Under the pieces are notes generated by a model. That model was not told where the DNA came from and searched no databases. It was given only the letters and a program-made list of their open reading frames with translations. Below are positions 55,079 through 63,404 of a stretch of 64,000 bases of DNA, one piece after another. Position numbers and translations under genes: made by a program. Position 1 is the first letter of the stretch. Each line of letters begins with the position of its first letter. This DNA is from Hymenobacter radiodurans (GTDB taxonomy: Bacteria > Bacteroidota > Bacteroidia > Cytophagales > Hymenobacteraceae), in NCBI RefSeq assembly GCF_004355185.1, contig NZ_CP037922.1, forward strand, positions 3,318,001-3,382,000. The letters are read 5' to 3'.

Positions 55079-55267
55079 ATGACTGCTTGGGCAATCGCGC
55101 ATCAGGGCTGGTTACTAACACTAACCGGAATATTGCTTTCAATTTTTGGAGTGAACTGGCTCCTGAACAGATGGCATTCTCTTGCTAGAAAGGATCGAAA
55201 GGACACGAGCATCAGTACAATCGGCAGTAACCGGCCAGATTTTGACGTTGAAACTACAAATCGTTAA
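55079..55267 (+). CDS. Tiny single-helix membrane protein
   Basis: These 62 residues have a Trp-rich N terminus MTAWAIAHQGWL, one predicted membrane helix (LLTLTGILLSIFGVNWLL) and a basic, then polar, cytoplasmic tail (HSLARKDRKDTS). The opening matches the pattern MTxWxIxxxxWL of the gene at 55600, suggesting paralogues. The function is unknown; toxin-like, anchor or remnant roles cannot be separated. Confidence 0.5.
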   Translation: MTAWAIAHQGWLLTLTGILLSIFGVNWLLNRWHSLARKDRKDTSISTIGSNRPDFDVETTNR

Positions 55268-55599
55268 GTATTAAAGCCTTTGAAGCATACGAAACTATAG
55301 TCATGCTGTACCTAGTGTCGGAAATTTTACAGTTGGTAAGAAATTGACACTAAAAGCTAATTGAAATTTGTATTTTTCTTGTACTAAATTTTTAAGAATG
55401 ATATTATATATTACTTAGTAATTGTTTACTATTCAGCAATTTGTGAAAATAACAGCTTTAATACTTTTGATTAATTACACGATTTAGATAGGATTAGTAT
55501 CTAAATCTCAACAAGGAAAACGCAATAATTATTGGGAATAAATTATAACTTTCTTAACTTGTCATATATTTATAAAGGTTGTGATTTTTACTGGAAAAT

Positions 55600-55839
55600 A
55601 TGACTGAATGGTTAATTGAAAACAGAGAGTGGCTAGGTACCGCTATTCCTTTCTCTGCTATTATGAGTGCAATTATCTTTTGGCTTCTAAGCAGCGAGGA
55701 TAAACCAGCTGTTATCCACTTACAGGACAAGCCGAAAGGTGTATCTTTTATTAGTAATACTCATGGCTACGCTGTTAGCAGTAAGATTGAGTTTCCTCTT
55801 CTTATGCCTGAGCATAAGAATGTTATGGTTATGAAATAA
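55600..55839 (+). CDS. Tiny single-helix membrane protein, paralogue-like
   Basis: These 79 residues begin MTEWLIENREWLGTAIPF, then one membrane helix (SAIMSAIIFWLL), then a tail with HLQDKPKGVSFISNTHGYAV. Proteins starting with a similar Trp-x-x-Asn-x-x-Trp-Leu anchor often carry effector or sensor domains in longer forms. Here nothing longer follows, so it may be truncated. Confidence 0.5.
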   Translation: MTEWLIENREWLGTAIPFSAIMSAIIFWLLSSEDKPAVIHLQDKPKGVSFISNTHGYAVSSKIEFPLLMPEHKNVMVMK

Positions 55840-55909
55840 GTATTTGTCCGAATAAGTTGGTATGAGCATTTCACCAAATTATTTAGGTAGCGTATCTTCC
55901 TAAGCAGTA

Positions 55910-58273
55910 TTACTCACTTTTGGCAGGCATAGGCAGTGCCACTCGTACTGTTGTTCCACGATCGGGATGGGAATCGAGCGAAAAACGCCCCCCAAGGAGT
56001 TCAGCACGATTACGAATGCTAATAATGCCCATACCTGGGTCGGAAGTTATTTCAGGAGAACTGGGCATTCCTTGGCCATTATCCTGCACGCTAAGAACCA
56101 CCTGATCATCCTCTTGCTCTACTTGGATATGTACTATTCGGGCGTGAGCATGTTTGATAACGTTGGTCAAGAGCTCCTGAACAATACGGTATACAGCTAG
56201 CTCAAGCAGGAGCGGGCGGGGCTGGTCTAGGCCAGTCAGATGCAGATGAACCTTAAGCTTGCCTGGAGGAATATGCTTAACCAACTCCTGTAATGCCACT
56301 TCTAACCCAAAATCTTCCAGAATACCAGGTGTTAATTGGTGCGACACATTGCGTGTAGCCTGAATCGCTTCATTCAATGCTTGCCACACCGCCGGGTCGG
56401 GAGGAGACTGTCGGCCGTTCTCAAGGTTAAGTTTGGTCACGTAGAGCAGTTGGCCCACTCCGTTGTGCAAAGCCTCAGCAATTCGCTTGCGCTCAGCCTC
56501 TTGGGCAGCAAACACAGCCCTTACAACGGTTTGCTGCTGCTGACGTTGAAGCTGAACGGCATCGGCAAGCATGCGGTTTCGCTCGGTTATGTCACAAATG
56601 GTAATCAGGATACCCGTCACTTCGCCCTGATCAGTGTTTCGGAGGGGCACAAAATACATGTCGTAACTACCGGGTCGGAGCCTTAAGCGCTGGTTAAACA
56701 GTGTGATGGGCTTCCCATCCCGGACCTTCTCCAACAGGTTCCTCATCTCAGGCGTTTCGAGGTAATGAGGAAGGACGTCGAAAAATGAACGACCCAGCGC
56801 CTGCTCTTCCGGCACAGATGAATACTGAGCGGCGGTCTGGTTCCATGCCATCACGCACAGGTTCAGGTCTAGCGCAACCAAAGCGTCGGGGCTGTGATCA
56901 ATCACTTGCTTGGTAAATGCCTTCTCAGCACGCAAATTCTTCTTCATCTGCTCCGACTCGGTGATGTCGAGGGAGAAGATGACAGCCTCCTGCTTTGCTC
57001 TATCGAAGAAGCCGTAGTTCTGATAATACACTTCGTTGCCTTCCCAGGCCACAAAGCTTACCGTACTGATAGAGTTACCGGCCAAAAGGTGACGTATGTG
57101 CTCGGCTTCATCCGGAAACCCATCGAAAATGCTAGCTCCCTGCAGCTGATTATCCTGGATACCCAAGGGGCGCAAACCTAATCCTACAAGATCCAGAAAT
57201 ACCCCCCTATGGTCGAGCCTGGTCAATACTACCGGCATATTATGTACCATGTAATCCAGAAGGCGATTCTTATAGCTTAGCTCTTGCTGGGCCCGACGCT
57301 TGGCGCTGATATCACGCAGTACTCCCAACAGCTGATCGGGTTGGCCTTCTTTTTTCTGTAGCTCACCCCGAAACCGTATATAGCGAATGGCTTTAGCAGC
57401 GCCTAACACCCGAAATTCCAAGACTAAGGGCCGACCGGTTTGCTGAGCCTGCGCTAAAATTTCGCTAACCGGAGCCAGATCCTCTGGATATATTTGTTGG
57501 GCAACTTCCTTGGCAGGAACAGGTTCCGTTCCGGGAGGCAGACCGAGTAAGTTGCGGGCGAGTGCATCGAGTACTACCTCTTTGCTCCCTAGAATATACC
57601 TCACAGTGCCTACGCCGGCAGCATCCAATGACCGCTGCTTGTCTTCTTCGCTTTCGAGGCGGTGCTGTTCAGCTATTTTGAGCGGAGTTATATCGCGCCA
57701 AACGGCATACAGAAGAGTGCGTGTGTCCATCTGGACTGGCGTGAGCATGATTTCCCCCCAGAACTTCTCACCAGTATACCTCTGGCCCAGCCACTCATAG
57801 CGATAGTGGCCCTGGGCTACAGCCCGACGGCAGTAATCGTCGGCACGCTCGCGGCTGAGATGACCGTCGGGCTGATGCTGGGGGGCAAATTCAGCGACAT
57901 GACGGCCCAAAAGCTGTTGCTTGTCTGGGGCCCCAACCAGTGCCAACATGGCAGCATTGCAATCGACGAAGTAGTTATCGAGCAGCAGAAATACGGCATC
58001 ACTACTGTATTCAAACAGGCGCTGAAAATTGTCGGCGGACGGGTTGGCGGAGGTGTGGGCCGTGGCCACCTTAGCGGCTTGTTGAAGGGCTTTTATTTGC
58101 TTCTGGGCGCGGTCCAACTCCTGCTGCTGCAAGCGTAGCATGGTTTCGTAGAGCAACTTTGGGGGCGGCTCCGCACTCAAGTAGGCAGCATCTGTGGTGG
58201 CCAGATGCTGCAATGCCTGTTGGCGCAATGCGTTAAGTTCTGTGGACGCAGGAACAGAAAAAGATCTAGCCAT
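55910..58273 (-). CDS. Multi-PAS NarL-class sensor histidine kinase
   Basis: This 787-residue soluble kinase has a helical N terminus, then about four PAS domains (roughly 85-200, 210-330, 335-445, 450-570). These lead to a HisKA_3 domain with AQEAERKRIAEALHNGVGQ (His about 607) and an ATPase domain (VQELLTNVIKHAHA, VQDNGQGM, GMGIISIRNRAELLGG). HisKA_3 kinases pair with LuxR-type regulators, and one lies just upstream at 58475 in the same direction. No membrane helices are visible. A reverse motif copy at 57880 encodes EFAPQHQ. The signal sensed is unknown. Confidence 0.9.
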   Translation of the reverse strand: MARSFSVPASTELNALRQQALQHLATTDAAYLSAEPPPKLLYETMLRLQQQELDRAQKQIKALQQAAKVATAHTSANPSADNFQRLFEYSSDAVFLLLDNYFVDCNAAMLALVGAPDKQQLLGRHVAEFAPQHQPDGHLSRERADDYCRRAVAQGHYRYEWLGQRYTGEKFWGEIMLTPVQMDTRTLLYAVWRDITPLKIAEQHRLESEEDKQRSLDAAGVGTVRYILGSKEVVLDALARNLLGLPPGTEPVPAKEVAQQIYPEDLAPVSEILAQAQQTGRPLVLEFRVLGAAKAIRYIRFRGELQKKEGQPDQLLGVLRDISAKRRAQQELSYKNRLLDYMVHNMPVVLTRLDHRGVFLDLVGLGLRPLGIQDNQLQGASIFDGFPDEAEHIRHLLAGNSISTVSFVAWEGNEVYYQNYGFFDRAKQEAVIFSLDITESEQMKKNLRAEKAFTKQVIDHSPDALVALDLNLCVMAWNQTAAQYSSVPEEQALGRSFFDVLPHYLETPEMRNLLEKVRDGKPITLFNQRLRLRPGSYDMYFVPLRNTDQGEVTGILITICDITERNRMLADAVQLQRQQQQTVVRAVFAAQEAERKRIAEALHNGVGQLLYVTKLNLENGRQSPPDPAVWQALNEAIQATRNVSHQLTPGILEDFGLEVALQELVKHIPPGKLKVHLHLTGLDQPRPLLLELAVYRIVQELLTNVIKHAHARIVHIQVEQEDDQVVLSVQDNGQGMPSSPEITSDPGMGIISIRNRAELLGGRFSLDSHPDRGTTVRVALPMPAKSE

Positions 58274-58474
58274 AATCAGATCAACTAGCTACGGCATGCG
58301 GCCATTATTAGCCGAACGGTTTGAGTATTAGCAAATTTGCCCCCAGCTCCCACTGACACTGAGGTTGAGTTAGTAAGCCACCGCCGTACAGTGGTTTACT
58401 ACTACGGATACACGGCAATCGACTTGGATTTGGGCACTACTCATTGAGCCTAGCAATGCCTGCGCAAACGAGAG

Positions 58475-59116
58475 CTAGTCCAGCAATCCGTGCTCAACGG
58501 CATATTTGATTAAAGCAGCGGTGTTTTTTACCTGGGTTTTTTCCAGAATATTCTGGCGGTGGGTTTCTACCGTGCGCCGGCTGACAAATAGCTTCTCCGC
58601 AATGGCATTGTTCGTGAGGCCTTCCGCAATGAGCCGGAGCACTTCCAATTCTCGATAAGACAGGCCATCCACTTTTTTGGTCTCAGCGGAAGCCTCCGGG
58701 TGTAGCACTTTTTGCAGCAGCGACAAGCCAATGTCGCTGCATATAAAGCGCTTGCCAGATGAAACCGCGCGGATAGCCGCGATGATCTCGGCCTGATCCG
58801 CGCTTTTGAGAATGTAGCCCGCCGCGCCCGCATCCAGCGCCTGGCCCACGTACCGCTCATGGGCCAGCATGGTAAGCACCAACACGCGTATTTCCGGAAA
58901 CTGCTCCCGCAGCACAGGCAGCGTAGCGAAGCCATCGAGCACGGGCATTTGCAGGTCCATGAGCACGATATCAGCGGGAGTTGTTGGCAGCCGATCCAGC
59001 AGTTCTTGTCCATTGCTGGCATCGCCCACGATAAGCAGGCCGGGTACCCCCGTTAGCAAGGCCTTCATTCCATCACGAACGAGGGAGTGGTCATCGACTA
59101 AGAACAAGCGAATCAT
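58475..59116 (-). CDS. NarL/LuxR-family response regulator
   Basis: This 213-residue regulator has receiver residues LVDDHSLVRDGM, the phosphoacceptor Asp in IVLMDLQMPVLDG (about 54) and Lys in YILKSAD. It closes with a LuxR-type helix-turn-helix (LSYRELEVLRLIAEGLTNNAIAEKLFVSRRTVETHRQNI). It binds DNA when phosphorylated, presumably by the kinase encoded 201 bases downstream. A five-C motif copy (58339) lies in the gap between the pair. Confidence 0.94.
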   Translation of the reverse strand: MIRLFLVDDHSLVRDGMKALLTGVPGLLIVGDASNGQELLDRLPTTPADIVLMDLQMPVLDGFATLPVLREQFPEIRVLVLTMLAHERYVGQALDAGAAGYILKSADQAEIIAAIRAVSSGKRFICSDIGLSLLQKVLHPEASAETKKVDGLSYRELEVLRLIAEGLTNNAIAEKLFVSRRTVETHRQNILEKTQVKNTAALIKYAVEHGLLD

Positions 59117-59406
59117 GGGAGAGAATGTAAGTAAAATTTCGAATCACCCTACTGAGCAGCTAGCGAAGCGGCCCATCTCCCTGCATTTGTATATGAATGT
59201 AAGTAATTGCAAATGAGGTAAAAAACGATTCTTAAGAATGGGTCATTCAAATACCGAAAGGGAGTAAAATAAATCAAAATTTGCCCCCCATTTTCTACGA
59301 AACGAGTATAAGGCAATAGCAAAATGTGCGGGTCGAAAATCTATCTTGACTGACTCTATTTTACCTACCTATCATCTTATCCGACGCGTTATCCTACTTG
59401 ATATAT

Positions 59407-59916
59407 ATGGCTGCTATTTTATCTGACCGCCAATCGGCCGCTTTTCGCTTAACCGATCGTCTTTGGCACCTGCGCGGCGTCGATGCCCTGCTCATGGCCG
59501 TTGACCGGGGCGGCGTAGCCATTGGCTCCGTGCTGGCTAGACTACTAGGTTTTCCGCTGGAGTTCTTGGCTGAAACAGAGGATTGGTTTGGTGAGAGAAC
59601 AGAGGAAGAGGCTGAGTTGGTCGCACCATCATCGGCTCGTAAAGGCCAGACATTAATCGTAGTAGACGACGGAATGGCAACCGAAACGCGACTGGCTGCG
59701 GCCTTACGTATTGCCCGCGCCCGCCAGCCGACGCTGTTGGTACTGGCTTTGCCCGCGGCTCTGCCTGCCACCACAGCTCGCCTGCGCACTATGGCTGATG
59801 CCGTGATATATCTACAAAGCCCTACTCACAGCCAGGCGGTAGAAGAATGTTATGAGAAGCTACCCCCGGTAACGGATGCCGAGGTGGCCGAAGCAATGCG
59901 CGCTGCTAATGCTTAA
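59407..59916 (+). CDS. Phosphoribosyltransferase-like protein
   Basis: This 169-residue type I PRTase fold has VDRGGVAIGSVLARLLGFPLE near the N terminus and the PRPP-loop-like TLIVVDDGMATETRLAAAL (usual form VDDGIATGAT; the Gly-Ala is replaced by Glu-Thr-Arg). It resembles the predicted phosphoribosyltransferases often seen with erythromycin-esterase-type domains. The substrate is unknown and activity uncertain given the loop change. The start ATG at 59407 is chosen over TTG 59398. A motif copy at 59283 lies upstream. Confidence 0.75.
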   Translation: MAAILSDRQSAAFRLTDRLWHLRGVDALLMAVDRGGVAIGSVLARLLGFPLEFLAETEDWFGERTEEEAELVAPSSARKGQTLIVVDDGMATETRLAAALRIARARQPTLLVLALPAALPATTARLRTMADAVIYLQSPTHSQAVEECYEKLPPVTDAEVAEAMRAANA

Positions 59917-59970
59917 TGCTCGGAAGTAACAGGCATTTTCCTCAACGGCTCTGAGCATTGAGGGGGTATG

Positions 59971-60525
59971 CTAACGCTGTAGCTTACGCAGCGCCAACAG
60001 GCATAAAGCAACGGAGCCCGCCACCCGAATCTGGCCGCTAAGAATCATGCTTTCAACTTGTGTGACGGGCACTGTGAGTACCTCTATATTTTCGGTCGGA
60101 TCGAGCTGCTGGTCGGCTACCAGCCGTGCGTTGCGGGCCAGAAAAAATGAGATAGTGTTTGTGTCCTTGGTGGGGTTATCGCTTACTTCCAACAGCAGCT
60201 CCAGCTGATCAGTAGTGTAACCGGTTTCTTCCAGCAGCTCGCGCCTAGCTGCTTCCTGGGGGGCTTTTTCGCCCTCGTCTACTACGCCTCCGGGCAGTTC
60301 AATCAGGATTTGGCCAAAGCCATGCTTGTACTGTCGGACCAACACGACCTGCTCGTCTTCGGTCACGGCGAATATCAGCACCACATTGGAGCGTACACTC
60401 ACAAAGTAATCGTCGAGTTGTTGCCCGTCGGGCAGTTCCACATGGTCGCGGCGAACTTTATACCACGGATGATCAAATACCAGTTCAGATGTAAGCGTCT
60501 TCCAGGGCTCAATTTTTTTTGTCAT
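59971..60525 (-). CDS. NUDIX hydrolase, ADP-ribose pyrophosphatase type
   Basis: This 184-residue enzyme has the complete Nudix box GVVDEGEKAPQEAARRELLEETGY (Gly, Glu, Arg-Glu, Glu-Glu in register) at about 80-103. It hydrolyses a nucleoside diphosphate linked to another group; the surrounding sequence fits the ADP-sugar class. A reverse motif copy at 60258 encodes EKAPQ inside the variable part of the Nudix box, so the motif is accommodated even in a catalytic signature. Confidence 0.9.
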   Translation of the reverse strand: MTKKIEPWKTLTSELVFDHPWYKVRRDHVELPDGQQLDDYFVSVRSNVVLIFAVTEDEQVVLVRQYKHGFGQILIELPGGVVDEGEKAPQEAARRELLEETGYTTDQLELLLEVSDNPTKDTNTISFFLARNARLVADQQLDPTENIEVLTVPVTQVESMILSGQIRVAGSVALCLLALRKLQR

Positions 60526-60809
60526 GCTGTATCAATCAGAAATCAGTTGACAAGGTACTAAACGCCCCCGCAGAAGGAACAAGAGTCAGGGTTTTCGGCT
60601 GTGCCGGCAACCCCTAGCACCAAGCAGTGAGAAGCTATATGACAAACGCGCTTTAATTATTAGAACGATGGCTGGTAACGCGTTATCTTACAAACACTTT
60701 GGAAACGATTGTAAGCACTGATGCGACGCTTACACCATAGTATAGCTTCTGTCAACAGGTCACAGGGGCGTTGCCCACAACGTTAATTTGCTCATTTTTC
60801 CTCTCGCCT

Positions 60810-61214
60810 GTGAGTACCGTTACTCAGTATTTCCACAACGCCGCAGCAGTCATTACATACCACACGGCGGGGTATCTGCGCGTTACCTGGCACCCAACGG
60901 CCGTATCCGTGACCGAGCTACAGGCGATTTATGAGCATATACTCTACGCCATGCTTCACTATGGCTCCACCCAACTGATGAGTGTGCATGGTCAGCGGCC
61001 GCCCATGCCGCCGCCGCTGCAGGAGTGGCTAACTACGCAGTGGGTACCGCGGGCCATTGCGGAAGCGGGCTACGACAAGTGTGCCGTGGTAGAAGCCGAA
61101 ACGCCTTTGAGTCGGCTGGCGGCTCGCTCTATTGGCAGTGGCCTTTCGCAAATGCTACGCTACAACTATTTCTCAACCATGCAGGACGCGGCTGACTGGC
61201 TCCAGAAAAAATAG
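60810..61214 (+). CDS. SpoIIAA/STAS-like small protein, paralogue of 24830
   Basis: At 134 residues from GTG 60810 (MSTVTQYFHNAA) it has the same length and layout as the gene at 24830: an N-terminal YF-N segment, a central strand-helix-strand core, and a C-terminal aromatic-acidic helix (MQDAADWLQKK). The family is uncharacterised in this group. A longer frame from TTG 60771 is possible. It converges with the gene ending at 61240, with a single motif copy (61225) between them. Confidence 0.6.
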   Translation: MSTVTQYFHNAAAVITYHTAGYLRVTWHPTAVSVTELQAIYEHILYAMLHYGSTQLMSVHGQRPPMPPPLQEWLTTQWVPRAIAEAGYDKCAVVEAETPLSRLAARSIGSGLSQMLRYNYFSTMQDAADWLQKK

Positions 61215-61239
61215 CCAATTAATTGCCCCCCAGAATTTT

Positions 61240-61697
61240 CTAACCCGCCTCGCTCGTCACCAGACCCCGATGATAAACATATTCGGTGGCGGTAGCCATC
61301 AGTGCCTGGCTGCTTAAAGTAAAATAGGCATTCTCGGTACGGGTGCGAAACGAGAGAACTGAGGCCGTTACCTGCTGCCCTACCCACTCCTCCCCCAGCG
61401 GTCCGCTGGTAGGTGGGCCGTAGAGACGAATAAACTCCTGCCGCAGGCCCGCAATTACCTCAGTACCAGTGGCCAGCAAATCGATACGGTACAGCTGCTC
61501 GTCAAAAAAGCGGTAGTGAATCTGCCGGAGCGGATGGCTTAAGTACAGCAGGTCTTCCTGTTCGCGGGCATAGGTGGCTACGCGGGGTCGTGCAGGGCCG
61601 ACACGAGTATCAGCCCACTCAGCTCATCCACTTTCTGCCCAAATCGAGCCTCCCGAAAGCCATTCTGCTGATCAAGATAACGCGTGCTGTCTACCAT
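61240..61697 (-). CDS. Hymenobacter-type hypothetical protein, frameshifted
   Basis: The start MVDSTRYLDQQNGFREARFG and the C-terminal VYHRGLVTSEAG belong to one protein of about 152 residues, but a base is missing at 61614-61616 (three C; four restore the frame as VDELSGADTRVG). The type MVDSTRYLDxxNGFRxAxFG with a later FFDEQLYRIDL-like strand is, as I recall, a recurrent small protein of this genus with unknown function. As written the first half stops after 38 residues. The frameshift resembles the others here and may be a sequencing error. Confidence 0.65.
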
Positions 61698-61984
61698 TAC
61701 TTTTCACTGAAATTGCGCTAGGAATGACAGTCTTACCAGAGCAAATATATAATTTTTATAGGCTGATACAAATGTTAATCTATCCAAGACCTATGGCTTA
61801 ATAGTAGATACACGCCATGTTAAAACAGCTTAAATAGCTATTCAGGGCAATTTTTAATCATTAAAGAAGACAAATAGTGATTTCTGCCGCCAATTTAAGT
61901 AGCTGCTGAGCTTGTTTTTATAATCCAATATCGCTGCGCTTGCGTATAGCAAGTTAGATTCCCTTATTTCTTAACTCAATCGTA

Positions 61985-62722
61985 ATGAAAAAGTCTCTTT
62001 TGACTACCCTCGCTCTCGCTTTCACCATTAGTCTAGTCACGCCGGCTGTGGCCCAAACAACGGCCAAAACCAAGTCGGATGCCGACAAGATTAAAACCAA
62101 GGAAGACGGCAACATGTCGAAGACCAAAATGGCCGACGACGGAAAAATGAAAATGAAAGGCAAAACGGCTGCCGGCGACAAAATGAAAGCCAAAGGCAAG
62201 CCCGGCAAAGCCGCTGAAACGATGGTAAATGCCGCCGACTTGCCCATGAGCAGCGCCGAAGGCGTGATGGTAGGCGGCGCCATGATGGTGCCCAGCAAAG
62301 ACATTGTAGACAACGCCGTGATGTCGTCGGAACATGGCACGCTGGTAGCGGCTGTGAAGGCGGCTGGCTTGGTAGAAACGCTGAAAAGCGCAGGCCCTTT
62401 TACCGTATTTGCGCCCACCAACGCCGCTTTTGACAAACTGCCCGCTGGCACCGTGAACACCTTGGTAATGCCCGAAAACAAAGCCAAACTCACCACTATT
62501 CTGACTTACCACGTAGTGCCCGGCGCCGTGCGCGCTGCCGACCTGCAAAACGGTCAGACCTTAACTACCGTGCAGGGCGAAACCCTAACGGTGATGAAAA
62601 GTGGCACCAGCGTAATGCTGAAGGACGCCAAAGGCGGCATGGCTACCGTGACTACCGCCGACGTAATTTCTAGCAATGGCGTGACCCACGTTATCGATAG
62701 CGTGTTGATGCCGGCCAAATAA
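61985..62722 (+). CDS. Fasciclin (FAS1) domain protein, exported
   Basis: This 245-residue protein has a signal peptide (MKKSLLTTLALAFTISLVTPAVA). A Lys/Met/Asp/Gly-rich low-complexity region (about 25-75) follows, then one FAS1 domain (about 105-243) with GPFTVFAPTNAAFDKLPAGT (H1 region) and LTYHVVPG (the conserved YH motif). FAS1 domains mediate adhesion to surfaces or other proteins. It has no T9SS tail, so a periplasmic location is probable. It is followed by a motif-pair terminator. Confidence 0.9.
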   Translation: MKKSLLTTLALAFTISLVTPAVAQTTAKTKSDADKIKTKEDGNMSKTKMADDGKMKMKGKTAAGDKMKAKGKPGKAAETMVNAADLPMSSAEGVMVGGAMMVPSKDIVDNAVMSSEHGTLVAAVKAAGLVETLKSAGPFTVFAPTNAAFDKLPAGTVNTLVMPENKAKLTTILTYHVVPGAVRAADLQNGQTLTTVQGETLTVMKSGTSVMLKDAKGGMATVTTADVISSNGVTHVIDSVLMPAK

Positions 62723-62733
62723 GCTGAGATACC

Positions 62734-62782
62734 AACGATAAAAAAAGCCCCCCAGACGAGTCTGGGGGCTTTTTTTATCGTT
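62734..62782. terminator. Terminator from an inverted motif pair after the fasciclin gene
   Basis: AACGATAAAAAAAGCCCCCC begins the left arm (forward copy 62747). The right arm is its reverse complement with five G in place of six. The centre is GA between GAC and GTC. Confidence 0.92.
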
Positions 62783-62960
62783 GATTACCTTGGGTTAACA
62801 ATGCGGCAAGTCAGCCCATTTTTACTGGAGTCTGGGCCTGATAGATTGCGTTGGGCTTGTCCTGAACAAAATATTTTTCCGGGCGGCAACAGTTGTTGAG
62901 TAAGCGTTTTGCGTAGAAAGAGAACAGTGCCCCAAATGGGCCATCAACCTCTACCAACCT

Positions 62961-63329
62961 ATGAAAGACTCTTCAAAAAAAGCCCCCCAGAACCCCGACG
63001 AGCAGCCTCCACGCCGTACCACCCAAAACCAGCCGGCTACGGCCGCTGACCCAAATGCATCGTTTCCGGGCACTGGCGATGAGCACCGACCTGGCGAAAA
63101 CCTTTATACCCTGCCCGAGATGCAGGAGCCACAGCCCCGCAACCCAACGGAGCCGCAGCCTAAATCAACCAACGAGCCAGCCGCCGAAACGTCGATGCTG
63201 GACCGCGAGACTCACGGCCAACTTCTCGATGAGCCGGCGTCAGATGGCAAGTCGGGCATCAGCGACAGCGTCATCAACCCAGTTATTGCGCAATCGAGCC
63301 GCCTCGAAGACAACAACCGCGGCGAGTAA
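62961..63329 (+). CDS. Disordered polar hypothetical protein
   Basis: This 122-residue protein is very rich in Pro, Gln, Asn, Glu, Thr and Ser with no hydrophobic core (PRRTTQNQPATAADPNAS, MLDRETHGQLLDEPASDG). It is expected to be intrinsically disordered. Its N terminus KDSSKKAPQNP is encoded by a motif copy (62982). A second short polar protein begins at 63882. Role unknown. Confidence 0.6.
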   Translation: MKDSSKKAPQNPDEQPPRRTTQNQPATAADPNASFPGTGDEHRPGENLYTLPEMQEPQPRNPTEPQPKSTNEPAAETSMLDRETHGQLLDEPASDGKSGISDSVINPVIAQSSRLEDNNRGE

Positions 63330-63350
63330 CCTCCATTTCTTACTGCTGGG

Positions 63351-63404
63351 ATAACGCCTGCGGGCTGCACGAACTACAGCGTTCAGGCGCCTCGCAGGCG
63401 TTAT
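63351..63404. terminator. Possible hairpin between convergent genes
   Basis: ATAACGCCTGCG pairs with CGCAGGCGTTAT across about 30 bases. There is only a short T run on one side, so termination is uncertain. Confidence 0.45.

Larger units (their letters stand above)
54009..55909. other. AT-rich, gene-poor stretch next to tRNA-Arg
   Basis: About 1.9 kb with clearly lower GC than the flanks. It contains only three short plus-strand frames (54275, 55079, 55600), long non-coding gaps (54470-55078 and 55268-55599) and no copy of the interspersed motif. The position beside a tRNA gene and the composition suggest acquired DNA or a decayed island. No integrase, transposase or direct repeat of the tRNA 3' end was recognised. 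Confidence 0.55.
2518..62989. repeat. Interspersed motif AAAWWWGCCCCCCAG, about 50 copies
   Basis: Hand count of the core. GCCCCCC starts on the plus strand at 5793, 9985, 11695, 13671, 15120, 17224, 17858, 18713, 20636, 20934, 22560, 23092, 23403, 27210, 29552, 31082, 32423, 35783, 36543, 40356, 40739, 43545, 45673, 48608, 53180, 55987, 59283, 61225, 62747 and 62982. GGGGGGC starts at 2518, 5008, 5810, 9787, 11733, 12199, 18832, 24678, 25902, 26307, 32617, 37246, 38365, 41105, 46915, 46951, 50681, 51740, 57880 and 60258. Of the 50, 46 have four A/T bases directly 5' of the core and 43 are followed by A, often AG. Five-C versions with the same flanks occur at 3401, 9881, 39102, 49874, 53839 and 58339. 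Copies lie in genes on both strands, in several reading frames, and in gaps. The function is unknown; a DNA-uptake-like signal is one possibility. Confidence 0.85.

Noticed and set aside
53889..55909. An integrated element with att sites at tRNA-Arg
   Set aside because: No direct repeat of the tRNA 3' end and no integrase could be found, so only a compositional anomaly is claimed.
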